Assembly: GCF_000215745.1 (NCBI RefSeq)
Contig: NC_015663.1
Location: 682,001 to 746,000 of the forward strand
Length of the DNA stretch: 64,000 nt
Source: Klebsiella aerogenes KCTC 2190
GTDB lineage: Bacteria; Pseudomonadota; Gammaproteobacteria; Enterobacterales; Enterobacteriaceae
Direction of reading: 5' to 3'
Shown: one piece after another, positions 9,445-18,127 of the stretch
Numbering within the stretch: position 1 is the first letter of the stretch
Layout of the letters: each line of letters opens with the position of its first letter
Notes under the pieces: model-generated
Told to the model about the DNA's origin: nothing
The model's input: the letters and a program-made list of their open reading frames with translations, nothing else
Databases searched by the model: none
Made by a program: the position numbers and the translations under genes

Positions 9445-10002
9445 CTACCACGGATAATAAATATGTTCCGCCTGTTCGCGCGCCGGCGCTTCATCGCCCT
9501 GTAACCGCGCCGCCAGGGTGAAAGCAAAATCAAATACCTTGCCCAGCCCCCGGCCGCTGAGCAGATTGCCGTCTTCCACAACGTCGGCGTCCACGTACAC
9601 GCCATCGCTCACCTGCTGCCAAAGATCGCCGGAACAGACATAGCGACGCCCCTTCAGCAGCCCATTGCCGCCCAGCACGCGGGCGGCGGCGGAGCAAATC
9701 GGGCAGATATATTTACCCGCTTCATCGTGGCGGCGAACGAAGGCAATGACCTCCGCGCTTTTCGCCAGATTAACACTGCCTTCCGGGCCTCCCGGCAACA
9801 CCACGGCATCAAAGGTTTGATCGAAGCTGGCCTTCAGGGTGCTATCCGCTATCATCGGGATAGCGTGGTAGCTCACCACCTCGCGACTCTCGCCGCAGGC
9901 AATTGTCTGCACCGCAATATTCAGACGGCGCAGGATATCGATAGTGACTATCGCTTCCCCCTCTTCAAACCCGGGGGCTAATAACACGGCTACGCTTTTC
10001 AT
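9445..10002 (-). CDS. DJ-1/PfpI family protein
   Basis: Member of the DJ-1/PfpI (YajL/ThiJ) class I glutamine-amidotransferase-like superfamily. The 185-residue protein shows the Rossmann-like start MKSVAVLLAPGFEEGE with the conserved acidic residues at 13-15, the DAVVLPGG loop, and the nucleophile elbow ICSAA with Cys103. Members act as deglycase, chaperone or stress proteins; the exact reaction cannot be told from sequence. I chose 10002 because GGAGAG precedes it; an in-frame ATG 12 bases upstream has poor spacing. It is the last gene of a minus-strand operon, 22 bases after the GH88 gene. Its presence in a sugar operon may mean it handles reactive carbonyls, but that is inference. Confidence 0.88.
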   Translation of the reverse strand: MKSVAVLLAPGFEEGEAIVTIDILRRLNIAVQTIACGESREVVSYHAIPMIADSTLKASFDQTFDAVVLPGGPEGSVNLAKSAEVIAFVRRHDEAGKYICPICSAAARVLGGNGLLKGRRYVCSGDLWQQVSDGVYVDADVVEDGNLLSGRGLGKVFDFAFTLAARLQGDEAPAREQAEHIYYPW

Positions 10003-10024
10003 CTCGCTCTCCATTCCTTGAGGG

Positions 10025-11215
10025 TTACCAGTACGGGTACCAAATCTGTCGCAGCCGCGCCAGCAGCTCAAGATAGAAATAGTCACCCCAGCTACAGCAT
10101 TGATCGACGCCCTTGCCGCTGCCCATGTGATATACCGAGTGCTGCAGCAACCCTTCGGTCGGTGTGTCGTCGTGGGCCAGGTAGTTGTCGGTCAGTGACA
10201 GCGCAATACGCAGCGCCATCTCTTCGTAATACGCGCGGTTGGCGTCGAGCGTTGGCAACGCCTTAACCAGCTCCAGCAGGCCGCAGGCGGCAATCGCAGC
10301 CGCCGAACTGTCGCGCACGGCATCGGTGCCGAGCAACGCCAGATCCCAATGGCAGACATCATCTTCCGGCAGGCGGTTGAGGAAGTAGTGCGCCAGGCTG
10401 CGCGACAGCTCAACCATCTGCTTATCGCCGGTGTGCTGATAGCTCAGCAGGAAACCGTAAATGCCCCACGCCTGGCCGCGCGACCAGCATGAGGTATCGC
10501 TGTAGCCCTGATGAGTGTTACCAAAGCGCGGCTCGCCGGTCTGCACATCCATATAGTAGGTGTGATAAGTCGAAGCGTCTTCACGCACGATATAGTTTGC
10601 CGCCTGCCCGGCGTGCGCCGTTGCCGCCTGCGCGTAGCGCGGGTCGCCGGTCTGCTCGCTGGCCCAGTACAGCAGCGGCAGGTTCATATTGCAGTCGATG
10701 ATCATTCGCCCCTGCTGCTCCGGATCGTTTAAGTCGCCCCACGCCTGGATAATTTTGGCCGTCGGGTTAAAACGCTCCATCAGGCGCTCTGCAGCCAGCA
10801 GCGCCGACTGGCGAGCGGCTTCATTGCCGGTGAGCCGCCAGGCGCTGATGCAGGAGAGCGAATAAAGGAAGCCGAGGTCGTGAGTCGCGGTGTCGATACG
10901 CTGCTCAATACGCCGGGCGAACGACGATAAATAGCGCTCGGCGGCTTCGCGGTAGTGCGCTTTGCCGGTCATCTCCCACGCCAGCCACAGCTGGCCCGGC
11001 CAAAAACTGGTGGTCCACTCTACGTTATCGGTACGCGGCCAGATGCCGTTTTCACAGGCTTCACCGGGGAACTTATCGCCGAAGGCAACGATATTTTTGT
11101 CCAGCTTGCGCGTCACGCGGTCCAGCGCGTCTTCCAGCTTCTGGCTCAACGCCAGGCGGTCAACCTGATGCAGTTCTATCGGCCGCAGCGCTTCGGTGAT
11201 AACAGATTTGGTCAT
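10025..11215 (-). CDS. GH88 unsaturated glucuronyl hydrolase
   Basis: Hydrolyses the 4,5-unsaturated uronic acid from the non-reducing end of oligosaccharides produced by polysaccharide lyases (glycosaminoglycan, xanthan or similar). The 396-residue protein has the alpha6/alpha6-barrel UGL motifs FWPGQLWLAW, THDLGF (Asp113), IIDCNMNLPLLYW (Asp174) and CWSRGQAW. The Asp113-Asp174 spacing of 61 is the same as the Asp88/Asp149 pair of Bacillus UGL. No signal peptide, so it acts in the cytoplasm on imported disaccharide. The start at 11215 follows GGAG, 13 bases after the transporter stop. It is co-transcribed with the MFS transporter and DUF2264 gene. The family assignment is firm; the substrate is unknown. 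Confidence 0.9.
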   Translation of the reverse strand: MTKSVITEALRPIELHQVDRLALSQKLEDALDRVTRKLDKNIVAFGDKFPGEACENGIWPRTDNVEWTTSFWPGQLWLAWEMTGKAHYREAAERYLSSFARRIEQRIDTATHDLGFLYSLSCISAWRLTGNEAARQSALLAAERLMERFNPTAKIIQAWGDLNDPEQQGRMIIDCNMNLPLLYWASEQTGDPRYAQAATAHAGQAANYIVREDASTYHTYYMDVQTGEPRFGNTHQGYSDTSCWSRGQAWGIYGFLLSYQHTGDKQMVELSRSLAHYFLNRLPEDDVCHWDLALLGTDAVRDSSAAAIAACGLLELVKALPTLDANRAYYEEMALRIALSLTDNYLAHDDTPTEGLLQHSVYHMGSGKGVDQCCSWGDYFYLELLARLRQIWYPYW

Positions 11216-11228
11216 AACAACTCCTGAA

Positions 11229-12509
11229 TTAATGTTTGGCCGGTTCAACCGAGGCGGTATCTAAAGCCGGAGTAAAGGGTCGTGAGGCATCGCGCTTCGA
11301 CTGGCAGCGCGATAGCGTAAAAGCGGAAATCAGCGTAAACGTCAGGGCGCAGCAGCCCATCAGCAGATAGGTATGCTCAAAGCCGATTTTGTCGTACAGG
11401 TAACCCGCCGGCGGCGCGACCACAATCGATCCGACGTAAATCATTGCCTGGTAACCCAGCAGGTACATCGTGGCGTTAACCCGACGATGGAAGTGTTCGG
11501 CGATGTATTTGAAAACTGAAATCAGCAGCAGCGCGATCTCAACGCCGTAAAACGGTTTGATGATGGAGATGACAATCGGGTCGTTGGTCAGGCCGGAGGC
11601 AATCAGCCGCGCCCCCACCACGCAGCCGCAGAACAGCAGGCCGCGCTTGGCGCCATAATGGTTCACCAGCCACGGGATAAACATCATCATCACGAACTCC
11701 ATCCCCGACTGGACGGTACTCAGATAGCCGTACCAGGCGTTGCCCTGCTCTTTGGTGGCAAAGAACGAGACGAAATAGCGCGGGAACTGCTGCTCGGCGA
11801 TGAACATCATCCACGCGACTCCGGCGACGTAGAGGCTGAACATCCAGAATTTGCGATTTTTCAGCAGCATCAACACATCGGCAAAGACGATCTTATTCGC
11901 GGAAATGACGTTGTTATTGCGCAGCTGTTCATCACCGATTTTAAGGCTAATCAGCACCAGCAGCATCAGTACCGAGGTGCCGCTACTGAGCAAAAAGTTA
12001 GCCAGCGGCGTGAAGTTAAACAGCAGTCCGGAGACCGAAGCCGCCATCGCCCAGCCCAGCGAACCCCACATTCTGATACGGCCAAACTCCAGCCCGTACA
12101 GACGGCTAAAGCGGTCGGCATAAGATTCGGAAGCCGCCACCCCGGCGTACCAGCCAAGGCTCAAATACAGCGCGCCGATGATAATCCCCAGCGTCGCGTG
12201 GCTTTGCAGCAGCGGCTGGTACACCAGCGCGAAGAACGGCGCCATCAGCGCGGAAATGGCGCAGACAAAATAGAGCAGCCACTTACTCATGCCGATTTTG
12301 TCCATGATGTAGCCGTACACCGGTTTCAGGACCACCGCGAAAACGCCATTAATGGCGAACACGCTGCCGATGGTAATGCTATCGAGACCTACCTTCTGGC
12401 TCAGCCACAGCGCGTACAGGCCAAAGCTGGATGACCAGGTGAAAAAATAGAGAAAAATAAAGGTACTCATTTTGTACTGCGCGGCGCGTACGGACGATGA
12501 TGTGCTCAT
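11229..12509 (-). CDS. Oligosaccharide:H+ symporter, LacY-type MFS
   Basis: Predicted inner-membrane 12-helix transporter of the oligosaccharide:H+ symporter family (LacY, CscB, RafB relatives). The 426-residue protein begins with a polar segment then a helix FIFLYFFTWSSSFGLYALWL, has the MFS A-loop-like KPVYGYIMDKIG after helix 2 and a typical LacY-family layout. It probably imports the disaccharide cleaved by the GH88 enzyme. Its start overlaps the DUF2264 stop by four bases (ATGA), indicating translational coupling. Substrate is inferred from context only. Confidence 0.88.
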   Translation of the reverse strand: MSTSSSVRAAQYKMSTFIFLYFFTWSSSFGLYALWLSQKVGLDSITIGSVFAINGVFAVVLKPVYGYIMDKIGMSKWLLYFVCAISALMAPFFALVYQPLLQSHATLGIIIGALYLSLGWYAGVAASESYADRFSRLYGLEFGRIRMWGSLGWAMAASVSGLLFNFTPLANFLLSSGTSVLMLLVLISLKIGDEQLRNNNVISANKIVFADVLMLLKNRKFWMFSLYVAGVAWMMFIAEQQFPRYFVSFFATKEQGNAWYGYLSTVQSGMEFVMMMFIPWLVNHYGAKRGLLFCGCVVGARLIASGLTNDPIVISIIKPFYGVEIALLLISVFKYIAEHFHRRVNATMYLLGYQAMIYVGSIVVAPPAGYLYDKIGFEHTYLLMGCCALTFTLISAFTLSRCQSKRDASRPFTPALDTASVEPAKH

Positions 12510-14344
12510 AGCGATGCCTCCGGGGCGAGAACGAGCGTCGTTTCTTGTCGTGCCGTCACGAAGCGTACCGCGTCATCGCTAATGAAGGCCTGTGGGCAGT
12601 GTTGCGGTTCGAAGTCGGCGGCATTCCCCGCCCATACCGCGCTTACCAGGCAATGCGTCCCCGCATCAAGCTCGCCGCGCAGCACCGGCACCGCCGCGCG
12701 TTCGGCGAACAACAGATTGCTGTTCGGCGGCGTCAGTACCGTCTCGCCACGGCGGGTGTGCGGATGTAAACAGAAAATTGCCGAGATATCGCGGGCGTTG
12801 CGTAAGCAGCTGGCGCCGTCACGCTCCTGCGCCTGCGGCAGCGGACGGTTCGCCAGGCTAAAGCCGCCTTCCGCGCAATCCAGCGCGCGGTGGGTAGTTA
12901 TACGATGGACGCGCAGCTGCCAGTCGCCCAGCGCCAGTAGCCAGCTATCAATCACCACGTCGCGCCATGGCAGCCAGCGGCTGTAAATGACGCCATCAGC
13001 GGTGACCACCTGCTGGCATTCGCGGCGGCCGCGCCAGTAATTATCCTTTTCGGCCAGCAGCAGCATCGAATCGGGGGCGGCATGGTTCAACCCGTAGCGC
13101 CCCCGCTCAATGGTGAAACCAAAACGGGTGGAGTAGGCAAATTTGCAGTATTTCGCTTCGGTATTAACGAAGTTGTTCAGCTCCAGCTGGCCGGAAGTTA
13201 GCATCCACAGGTGATCGGCCTGATGTACCAGCACCTGATCCGCATGGGCTATTGTGTGCTGCGCGGGCAGCGGCGGCAGCGGCAACTCAGCCGCCTGCCA
13301 GAAGGCGTCGCCCTCGCCTAACGCCAGCACCAGCATGGTTTTCAGCCCCCAGTACGGTGAACCCGGCGCGTTGTAATCTTCCGCCATCGCCAGGTTCGGG
13401 TAGCTGTAGCCAACGCTCAGTACGCCGTCGCGGTCGAACATCGGCTGCTTCAGCCACCAGCGCAGGTGGCGCAACACGATGCCTTTCATCACGCCCGGCG
13501 AAAAGACTTCCAGCCCGGCGAAGGCCGCCGCGCTCCAGAACGCCGCTTCGGCAAAGCGATAGGTCAGACTACGGCCGAACGGGATCGCCGCGCCGTCATC
13601 GGCAAAGAAATGGATGAAGTCAGAGGAGAAATGCGCGGCCCGCTGACGCAGTTCCGCACAGCGCTGCGGATCGACATCAGCCATCAGCTTCGCGTAAATC
13701 AGGCCATAGAAATGGAAGCCCATCGAAATGTAATAGTCGCGCGGGCGGCCCGGACCGTCCGAGTACCAGCCATCGCCGAGGTAGTAACGTTCCATGGCGG
13801 CGAAATGATCTTCCCGCGCCTGCGGATTGGTCGGCATACCGCAATAATGAAAGCCAACCTGCACCAGAATCGGAAAGAAGTGCCAGTTATTATCCGGGAT
13901 ATCCTGGGTCTCGCACTGCTTTAACCAGCGCCATAAATTCTCTTTTTCCGCAGCAGTGAAGTGCGCCAGTACGGTTTCGCCCGCCAGCGCCAGCAATAGT
14001 CCGTAAGCCGCCATCTCGACAATGCGTTGATCGTAAGGCGCGACTTCGCCCCAGTAATCGGCATGCTGCGGATTGGTGCCGTTTTTTATCGCCTGTAAAT
14101 AGAAGGAGAAATGCTGCGGCTCGCTGCCGCCAGCCAACAGCGGCGTCACACCCCACAGCAGCCGGGAAAAGGTTTCCATGCTCGCGACCTGCTGGCCGTA
14201 GTGAGCGGTGAAGTTCGCTAAATCAATGCGGCTGGCGTCGTTTTTAAAATAAGGCGCCACCGCGTTCAACATTTCATTGACCAGCCGTAGCACCTCTTCC
14301 CGGCTTGTCAGTGGGTTATCCAGATGAATGTTTTCAGGTTGCAC
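12506..14344 (-). CDS. DUF2264 domain protein
   Basis: A 612-residue protein matching the DUF2264 family: N-terminal alpha-helical barrel-like half (about 1-370, with motifs such as PDNNWHFF and SDGPGRPRDYYISMGFHFYG) and a C-terminal beta-rich half (about 390-600). The architecture resembles helical-barrel lyases or glycosidases with a beta-sandwich, and members are often found in uronate or rhamnogalacturonan loci, so a carbohydrate-active role is likely but unproven. No signal peptide. It begins with GTG at 14344, supported by a GGGAGGA site and no better ATG. It is the first gene of the four-gene operon, divergent from an AraC regulator. Confidence 0.85.
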   Translation of the reverse strand: MQPENIHLDNPLTSREEVLRLVNEMLNAVAPYFKNDASRIDLANFTAHYGQQVASMETFSRLLWGVTPLLAGGSEPQHFSFYLQAIKNGTNPQHADYWGEVAPYDQRIVEMAAYGLLLALAGETVLAHFTAAEKENLWRWLKQCETQDIPDNNWHFFPILVQVGFHYCGMPTNPQAREDHFAAMERYYLGDGWYSDGPGRPRDYYISMGFHFYGLIYAKLMADVDPQRCAELRQRAAHFSSDFIHFFADDGAAIPFGRSLTYRFAEAAFWSAAAFAGLEVFSPGVMKGIVLRHLRWWLKQPMFDRDGVLSVGYSYPNLAMAEDYNAPGSPYWGLKTMLVLALGEGDAFWQAAELPLPPLPAQHTIAHADQVLVHQADHLWMLTSGQLELNNFVNTEAKYCKFAYSTRFGFTIERGRYGLNHAAPDSMLLLAEKDNYWRGRRECQQVVTADGVIYSRWLPWRDVVIDSWLLALGDWQLRVHRITTHRALDCAEGGFSLANRPLPQAQERDGASCLRNARDISAIFCLHPHTRRGETVLTPPNSNLLFAERAAVPVLRGELDAGTHCLVSAVWAGNAADFEPQHCPQAFISDDAVRFVTARQETTLVLAPEASL

Positions 14345-14455
14345 AGGGTCCTCCCGTATAACACGAGGATAGAGGTAAGTTATTGTTATTAGGCTTTTAT
14401 CAAGCCACGTGCGCGACGTCTGGATGAAGAGTAACCGCTTTTATTCCCGGCGCTG

Positions 14456-14471
14456 AGTGAGCGGACTCACA
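14456..14471. promoter_or_regulatory. CRP-cAMP site in the DUF2264/AraC divergent region
   Basis: AGTGA-GCGGAC-TCACA matches the 5-6-5 CRP consensus TGTGA-N6-TCACA with one mismatch. It is centred about midway between the two starts (about 110 bases each way), consistent with catabolite control of the sugar operon. Confidence 0.65.
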
Positions 14472-14573
14472 AAATTAAACCGCCATTTCATTTTTGCTGG
14501 ATTTTGTCGGCCGCGCGGAGGATAAATTGCAAATGATGGCGTAAAAATTTAAATCTATTGTCCTGGAGGCAAA

Positions 14574-15428
14574 ATGGGCGAAGCGCAACTGCTGGAACGT
14601 ATTACGCTCGATCGGCAGGCCATTTCGTTTAATCGCATGTATACCACCAGCGTGCTTTACTACCACTGGCATCAATGCGTCGAATTGCTTTATATATCCA
14701 GCGGCTACGGCATCGTGGTGGTGGATAACCAGCACTACACCGCCCGTCCGGGGCGATTATTTATCTTTCCGCCCTTCCGTTTGCACAAAGTGCAGGTCGA
14801 TCATAGCGATAAAAATCCTTATCACCGCACCACCATGCACATTGAGCAGTCGGTCGTCGAGAGCGCGCTCAGCGCTTTCCCGCGCCATCAGGCCCAGTTC
14901 GCGGCGCTGGCCGCCAGCAATCTGCCGGCGCAAATTTACGACCTCAGCGAGCACGCGGCATTTATCGAAAGGATCCTTGAACAGTTTCAGCGTCTGGAGG
15001 ATAACGAGCAGACCACCGCCTGCGAGGTGGCGTTTTTGATGATGCAACTAATGACGTTTCTACCCGAGCAGCCGCAACGCTACCCGCCGCGCCAGCAGAC
15101 CGTCGCCTCGCGGATTATGAACTGGATCGAAGCCCACTATGCCAGCAAGTTTTCTCTCGATCAGCTGGCTTGCGACCTAGGACTTTCACGCAGCTATACC
15201 TCGCGGGTTTTTCGTCAGCAGACCGGCGGCAATATCCATGAATATTTGCTCACCCGGCGAATAAAACGCAGTTGCGATCTGCTACGTAATAGCGATGAGA
15301 GCATTGATGCCATCGCATTGGCGGTGGGATTTGGCGAGGTGACCTACTTCATTACCTGTTTTAAAAAGATGATGCGCCAGACGCCGCTGCAGTACCGTAA
15401 GGCCAGCCAGCGGCGCTCCGCTTTATAA
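14574..15428 (+). CDS. AraC-family regulator of the glycan operon
   Basis: Predicted transcription factor of 284 residues with an N-terminal cupin-like sensing domain (about 15-150, including HWHQCVELLYI and PGRLFIFPPFRLH) and a C-terminal double helix-turn-helix (about 180-280, with SLDQLACDLGLSRSYTSRVFRQQTG and the AraC signature region ending FGEVTYFITCFKKMMRQTPLQYR). It is divergent from the DUF2264 gene across a 229-base gap with a CRP site, so it very likely activates that operon on sensing the sugar. Start follows TGGAGG. Its stop lies one base from the stop of the convergent NCS1 permease gene. Confidence 0.9.
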   Translation: MGEAQLLERITLDRQAISFNRMYTTSVLYYHWHQCVELLYISSGYGIVVVDNQHYTARPGRLFIFPPFRLHKVQVDHSDKNPYHRTTMHIEQSVVESALSAFPRHQAQFAALAASNLPAQIYDLSEHAAFIERILEQFQRLEDNEQTTACEVAFLMMQLMTFLPEQPQRYPPRQQTVASRIMNWIEAHYASKFSLDQLACDLGLSRSYTSRVFRQQTGGNIHEYLLTRRIKRSCDLLRNSDESIDAIALAVGFGEVTYFITCFKKMMRQTPLQYRKASQRRSAL

Positions 15429-15429
15429 C

Positions 15430-16839
15430 TTAATCCATCGCCTGCTTGAGGCCAACCTGACGGCGACGCCAGGCGCTATCGCGGCTTGCCAGCCAATAGT
15501 ACAGCGGCGAGGTCACCAGCAGGCCGACCAGCCAGGAGAGATCGGCGCCGTTAAACCACGCCGAGACCGGGCCAACGTATAGCGGGGTATTCATAAACGG
15601 GATCTGCACCAGGATGCCGATGGCGTAGGCCAGCAGCGCGTGCGGGTTGTAACGGCCATAGATGCCGCCATCCACCTGAAATATCGAGTTAATATCGTAG
15701 TTGCCCTTGTGAATGGCGTAGAAGTCGATCAGGTTAATCGCGGTCCACGGCACCAGCACCACCAGCAGAGCCAGAACGAGATCGATAAAGTGGCTGATAA
15801 AGTCAGCCGAGGCGAAGATCGCCGCCGCCACACAGCAAATAAGCACGATAACCGACAGCAGCGCCCGGCTGCGGCTGCCGGGGATCCAGCGCCACAGGAA
15901 GGTTTGCACCAGGGTTATCACCGACATCACCGCGCCATACAGATTAAGCGCGTTATGGCTGATGACGCTCAGCAGGAACAGCACCAGCATCAACGGGCCT
16001 ATCGCACCGGTCGCCAACTTTACCGCATCCATGGTTTCCAGCCCCACCGGCGTCGCCAGCACCGCTACCGCGCCGAAAATAAACGACAGGCTGGAACCGA
16101 GCGTCGAGCCAAGGTAGGTGGTCCAGAACGTCGCGGCGACGGGCACATCCGCCGGCAGGTAGCGCGAATAATCAGAAACATACGGGGCGAAGGCAATCTG
16201 CCACAGCGCCGCCAGCGACACGGTAGCCAGCCAGCCCGAGAAGGAAAAGCCGCCGCGGGTTAAGAAATCGGCGGTATGCAGATGCGTGAAGATGTAGCCA
16301 AAGCCGACCATAATGCCGATGCCCAGCACCCAGGTGCCGATTCGGTTGAGAATGTGAATACATCGGTAGCCGATAATGCCAATCACGCAGGATCCCACCG
16401 CGCCGATCACGATCCCCACCGGCAGTGGGACGGCAGGGGCGATGCCGTGCAGCGACTGCCCGGCCAGCACGATGTTCGAGGCAAAGAAACCGACGTACAT
16501 CACCCCGGCGATCGCCACCACCAGCAGCGAACCAAAAGATCCAAACTGCGCGCGGCTCTGGATCATCTGCGGGATCCCCATCTGCGGCCCCTGCGCCGAG
16601 TGCAGCGCCATCAGCGCCCCGCCAACCAGATGGCCGACTAAAATCGCAACGATCCCCCACAGCAGATTCAGATGAAAGATCTGTACCCCCAGGGCGCCTG
16701 TAACGATCGGCAGCGGCGCGATATTGCCGCCAAACCACAGGGTAAAGAGATCGCGGGTTTTACCGTGGCGATCTTCTGGCGGAATATAGCCAATGGTGTG
16801 CTTCTCAATAAGCGGCGGCGATGATTCTTTGGTCGGCAT
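15430..16839 (-). CDS. NCS1-family nucleobase/cytosine-type permease (copy a)
   Basis: Predicted 12-helix nucleobase:cation symporter-1 transporter (CodB, allantoin and hydantoin permease family), 469 residues. Diagnostic segments are the N-terminal DLFTLWFGGNIAPLPIVTGA, HSAQGPQMGIPQMIQSRAQFG and FAPYVSDYSRYLP. It is a paralogue of the permeases at 20275 and 31035. I start it at the ATG at 16839 (GGAG six bases upstream); an in-frame TTG four codons earlier overlaps that site. It is monocistronic as far as can be seen: no catabolic enzyme adjoins it, and the next gene upstream is yidB, 344 bases away. The substrate cannot be assigned; uptake of a purine, pyrimidine, hydantoin or related base is likely. 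Confidence 0.88.
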   Translation of the reverse strand: MPTKESSPPLIEKHTIGYIPPEDRHGKTRDLFTLWFGGNIAPLPIVTGALGVQIFHLNLLWGIVAILVGHLVGGALMALHSAQGPQMGIPQMIQSRAQFGSFGSLLVVAIAGVMYVGFFASNIVLAGQSLHGIAPAVPLPVGIVIGAVGSCVIGIIGYRCIHILNRIGTWVLGIGIMVGFGYIFTHLHTADFLTRGGFSFSGWLATVSLAALWQIAFAPYVSDYSRYLPADVPVAATFWTTYLGSTLGSSLSFIFGAVAVLATPVGLETMDAVKLATGAIGPLMLVLFLLSVISHNALNLYGAVMSVITLVQTFLWRWIPGSRSRALLSVIVLICCVAAAIFASADFISHFIDLVLALLVVLVPWTAINLIDFYAIHKGNYDINSIFQVDGGIYGRYNPHALLAYAIGILVQIPFMNTPLYVGPVSAWFNGADLSWLVGLLVTSPLYYWLASRDSAWRRRQVGLKQAMD

Positions 16840-17123
16840 AGCATTCTCCAAAGTCAGGAACCATTAATAATGGTTGTGATGTGCAGGTGTTTTTATGTTT
16901 TGGAGATAATGCGCATTATTTTGCGAAAGGGTAAATTACTTTGTTTATGGCTACAGAAAATAAAAAAACTAATTAGCCCGGCAGGACGCCGATAAATATC
17001 ATAAAAATTTATCATAACCGTTCCGGTAAGATTAAATAATGATATTTTCAACGCAGCGGTAAGTTGTCAATTAGTAATACAGAATAAATAATCACGAGGC
17101 GGTGAATTTATGGCGGATAATAA
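16840..17123. other. AT-rich intergenic region upstream of the NCS1 permease (copy a)
   Basis: AT-rich spacer holding the permease promoter region and the end of the yidB transcript. No ORF with a convincing ribosome-binding site and no clear operator was seen; a TTGTGATG half-site near 16870 lacks its partner. Confidence 0.5.
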
Positions 17124-17151
17124 AATACGGGCCGTTATTCAGGCCCGTATT
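17124..17151 (-). terminator. Terminator of the kbp-yidB operon
   Basis: Perfect 10-bp inverted repeat AATACGGGCC / GGCCCGTATT with an 8-nt loop; on the minus strand it runs into TTTTATTATCC. It lies 33 bases past the yidB stop. Confidence 0.75.
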
Positions 17152-17183
17152 ATGTGATAAGTTAAAACTCAAACGGCAGGCGT

Positions 17184-17579
17184 TTAACTAAATAACTTAC
17201 CTTTCAGTAGATTAAGCCCTGCGGAGACCAGGTCGCCCTGGGCCGGCGCTTCGCCCTGCGGCGACAGGCCATCGACGATTTTTGGCAGGTATTCCGCAAT
17301 CAGCGATGAGGCGGTTTGCGAATCAACGCCCAGTTTGGCGCCGAGATCCTGCAGCGCAGGCGAGCCGAACACCGAGGTAATCTGATCGCTGTTCACCGAC
17401 ATATTACTCTGCTGACTAAGCCACGACTCGACGATTTCACCTAAGCCGCCGTTGCGGAATTTTTCCAGGATTCCCTGGATACCGCCCTGCTGTTCAATCC
17501 AGGTCATGATCGCCTGAAGTTGTTCAGCTTTGCCAGCCTGCCCGCCAAGCACGCCGCCGATTTGATCTAATAATCCCAT
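17184..17579 (-). CDS. yidB: YidB family protein (DUF937)
   Basis: Small 131-residue DUF937 protein close to E. coli YidB, as shown by MGLLDQIGGVLGGQ at the start, WIEQQGGIQGILEKF, and the C-terminal SPQGEAPAQGDLVSAG with LLKGKLF. No signal peptide or membrane helix. Its biochemical function is not established. I start it at 17579 (MGLLDQ, GGAG upstream) rather than at an in-frame ATG five codons earlier, by comparison with the family. It is 44 bases downstream of the Kbp-like gene and probably in the same operon. Confidence 0.85.
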   Translation of the reverse strand: MGLLDQIGGVLGGQAGKAEQLQAIMTWIEQQGGIQGILEKFRNGGLGEIVESWLSQQSNMSVNSDQITSVFGSPALQDLGAKLGVDSQTASSLIAEYLPKIVDGLSPQGEAPAQGDLVSAGLNLLKGKLFS

Positions 17580-17623
17580 TACAGTCTCCATCAAAACGTT
17601 GCTATTGATCCCTGATTCACGGC

Positions 17624-18073
17624 TTACTTCGCCGGGATAATCAGTACCTGCCCCGGATAGATCTTATCGGGATGTTTCAGCATCGGTTTATTGGCTTCAA
17701 AAATACGCTGATAGTCATTGGCGGAGCCATACATCGCTTTCGAGATGGCGCTGAGGGTATCACCGGATTTAACCGTATAGTAACGACTTTCCGCTCCGCT
17801 CTGCGTCACAGTAACGCTATCGTTGACCTGGCCAATCCCGGTTACGTTACCTACCGCGACCAGAATTTTTTCCTTATCTTCCTGTGAGCCGACGTCGCCC
17901 GTTACCGTCGCGGTACCATCGTCCGCTACGGCAATATTGACCTTTTCGGCACCAGGCAGGTTAAGACTATCAATATGTTTTTTCAGCTTGTCAGCCTGAT
18001 CTTCCTTGCTGGAGCCGGAGACGGCATCCCAGATCTTCTCGCCCGCTTCTTTCACAAAACTTAATAATCCCAT
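17624..18073 (-). CDS. kbp: BON-LysM protein, Kbp/YgaU-like potassium-binding protein
   Basis: A 149-residue protein with a BON domain (about 25-90) followed by a LysM domain (about 96-146, [19 protein letters not shown]). It matches E. coli Kbp (YgaU), a cytoplasmic potassium-binding protein, in length and order, beginning [18 protein letters not shown]. No signal peptide is present, although LysM domains usually bind peptidoglycan. It lies directly upstream of yidB. The symbol is by similarity; a second copy elsewhere in the genome cannot be excluded. Confidence 0.82.
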   Translation of the reverse strand: MGLLSFVKEAGEKIWDAVSGSSKEDQADKLKKHIDSLNLPGAEKVNIAVADDGTATVTGDVGSQEDKEKILVAVGNVTGIGQVNDSVTVTQSGAESRYYTVKSGDTLSAISKAMYGSANDYQRIFEANKPMLKHPDKIYPGQVLIIPAK

Positions 18074-18127
18074 CTATCCATACCTCCATTACTGTTTCAC
18101 GATGAATGCTTTCATCAGACACGATAA

